Assembly: GCA_963971405.1 (NCBI GenBank) | Contig: OZ020489.1 | Location: 35,001,047 to 35,065,046 of the forward strand | Reading direction: 5' to 3' | Length of the DNA stretch: 64,000 nt | From: Psococerastis gibbosa | Taxonomy: Eukaryota; Arthropoda; Insecta; Psocodea; Psocidae | In this document: positions 63,346 to 64,000 of the stretch, piece by piece | How the letters are laid out: each line of letters starts with the position of its first letter | Position numbering within the stretch: the stretch's first letter is position 1 | Notes under the pieces: generated by a model | Told to the model about the DNA's origin: nothing | What the model saw: the letters and a program-made list of their open reading frames with translations, nothing else | Databases searched by the model: none | Position numbers and translations under genes: made by a program

Positions 63346-64000
63346 CAGTAAACTATTTTGGAACCTATAACATTAGTTTAGTATTGCAATTTGTGACATG
63401 ACAATAATTTTGCATTGCATTTTGTTACCTATGACATTAGTTTTGAATGAATTTTGTCCTGCGTAGCTGAGGTTATAACCTACTCTTTTAAGAATAATGC
63501 ATTTAAAAAAAAAAAACTATTATTCGCATTTGTCATTAAGCTGCCATTCGACAGCGCTGCTATCGGCTGTATAAGCTTTTCCGCTATCTTCCCCATGTGA
63601 TACCAAGCAGATAACAGTGCAGAGGGTAACATTACGGGCCACGTTACGTGCATTGATCAATTACGTTTGTTTCCCATCATGCGTGCGTTGAATATGCAAC
63701 TAACAGTAAAATGTTCGGAACATAATGTGTATAGAAGAAAGAAAAAAATTATTTTACATATTACAAAATTATCAAAAAAAAAGTAAAATCATTCGGTATA
63801 AAAAAAAAATTACGCATATAAATATTAAATATAACGTCCCCACTACAGCTCATGACTGAAGAGGTCGATCGGATACATTCATTAAATTGTTTCTATGCGA
63901 TTAATTTAATTAAAAATAATAAAAATAAGACCATTTAAAAATACAATACGTATGACCTGTTTTTTGTCTGACAGTTCTAATGCAATGCAGCTAAACGTGC
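63346..64000. other. AT-rich end of window
   Basis: No gene is recognised. A piece near 63855-63905 (GAAGAGGTCGATCGGATACA) is the inverse of part of the SINE-like repeat at 56.1 kb. Confidence 0.35.

Overview
This is animal nuclear DNA: two host genes with GT-AG introns, set among many transposons, SINEs, LINEs and short tandem repeats. The repeat types (R1/LOA/I-group, RTE-like and Penelope-like elements, Tc1, hAT and TTAA-flanked MITEs) and the compact host genes suggest an arthropod, probably an insect. No species call is made.

Layout. 1-22 kb holds a 3' coding fragment of an unknown gene at the edge (2-190), then gene-poor repeat-rich DNA. That DNA has hAT MITEs, foldback elements, tRNA-derived SINEs, a run of head-to-tail 3'-truncated LINE copies (10.1-12.4 kb) and a larger LINE with reverse transcriptase (12.5-15.0 kb). 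22.6-34.7 kb holds a six-exon plus-strand gene for a secreted DAN-domain cystine-knot protein most like NBL1/DAN, a BMP antagonist family, with a long acidic, His-rich tail. Its introns carry several hAT MITEs with 8-bp target duplications, a 250-bp tandem array split by a solo LTR, a LINE ORF1 remnant, a TTAA-flanked foldback element and a tandemly duplicated, truncated copy of exon 3. 34.8-38.9 kb is a convergent intergenic stretch ending in a 580-bp foldback. 39.0-62.1 kb holds thirteen minus-strand exons of a P5B-type ATPase (ATP13A2/3-like), complete except for its first coding exon. Its introns carry a Tc1-like transposase, a second TTAA foldback, SINEs, tandem repeats and, antisense in the largest intron, an apparently full-length LINE (48286-54193) with two intact ORFs and a 14-bp target-site duplication. 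62.3-64 kb holds a decayed LINE and G-rich repeat DNA.

The two host genes converge tail to tail, and nothing shows that they act together: one is a secreted ligand trap, the other an endolysosomal polyamine/cation-type pump. The best leads are the exon duplication in the DAN gene, where two paralogous copies serve as each other's empty site for two hAT insertions; the young LINE; and two recurrent foldback families with conserved cores. No prokaryote-type system, CRISPR array or rRNA was seen.
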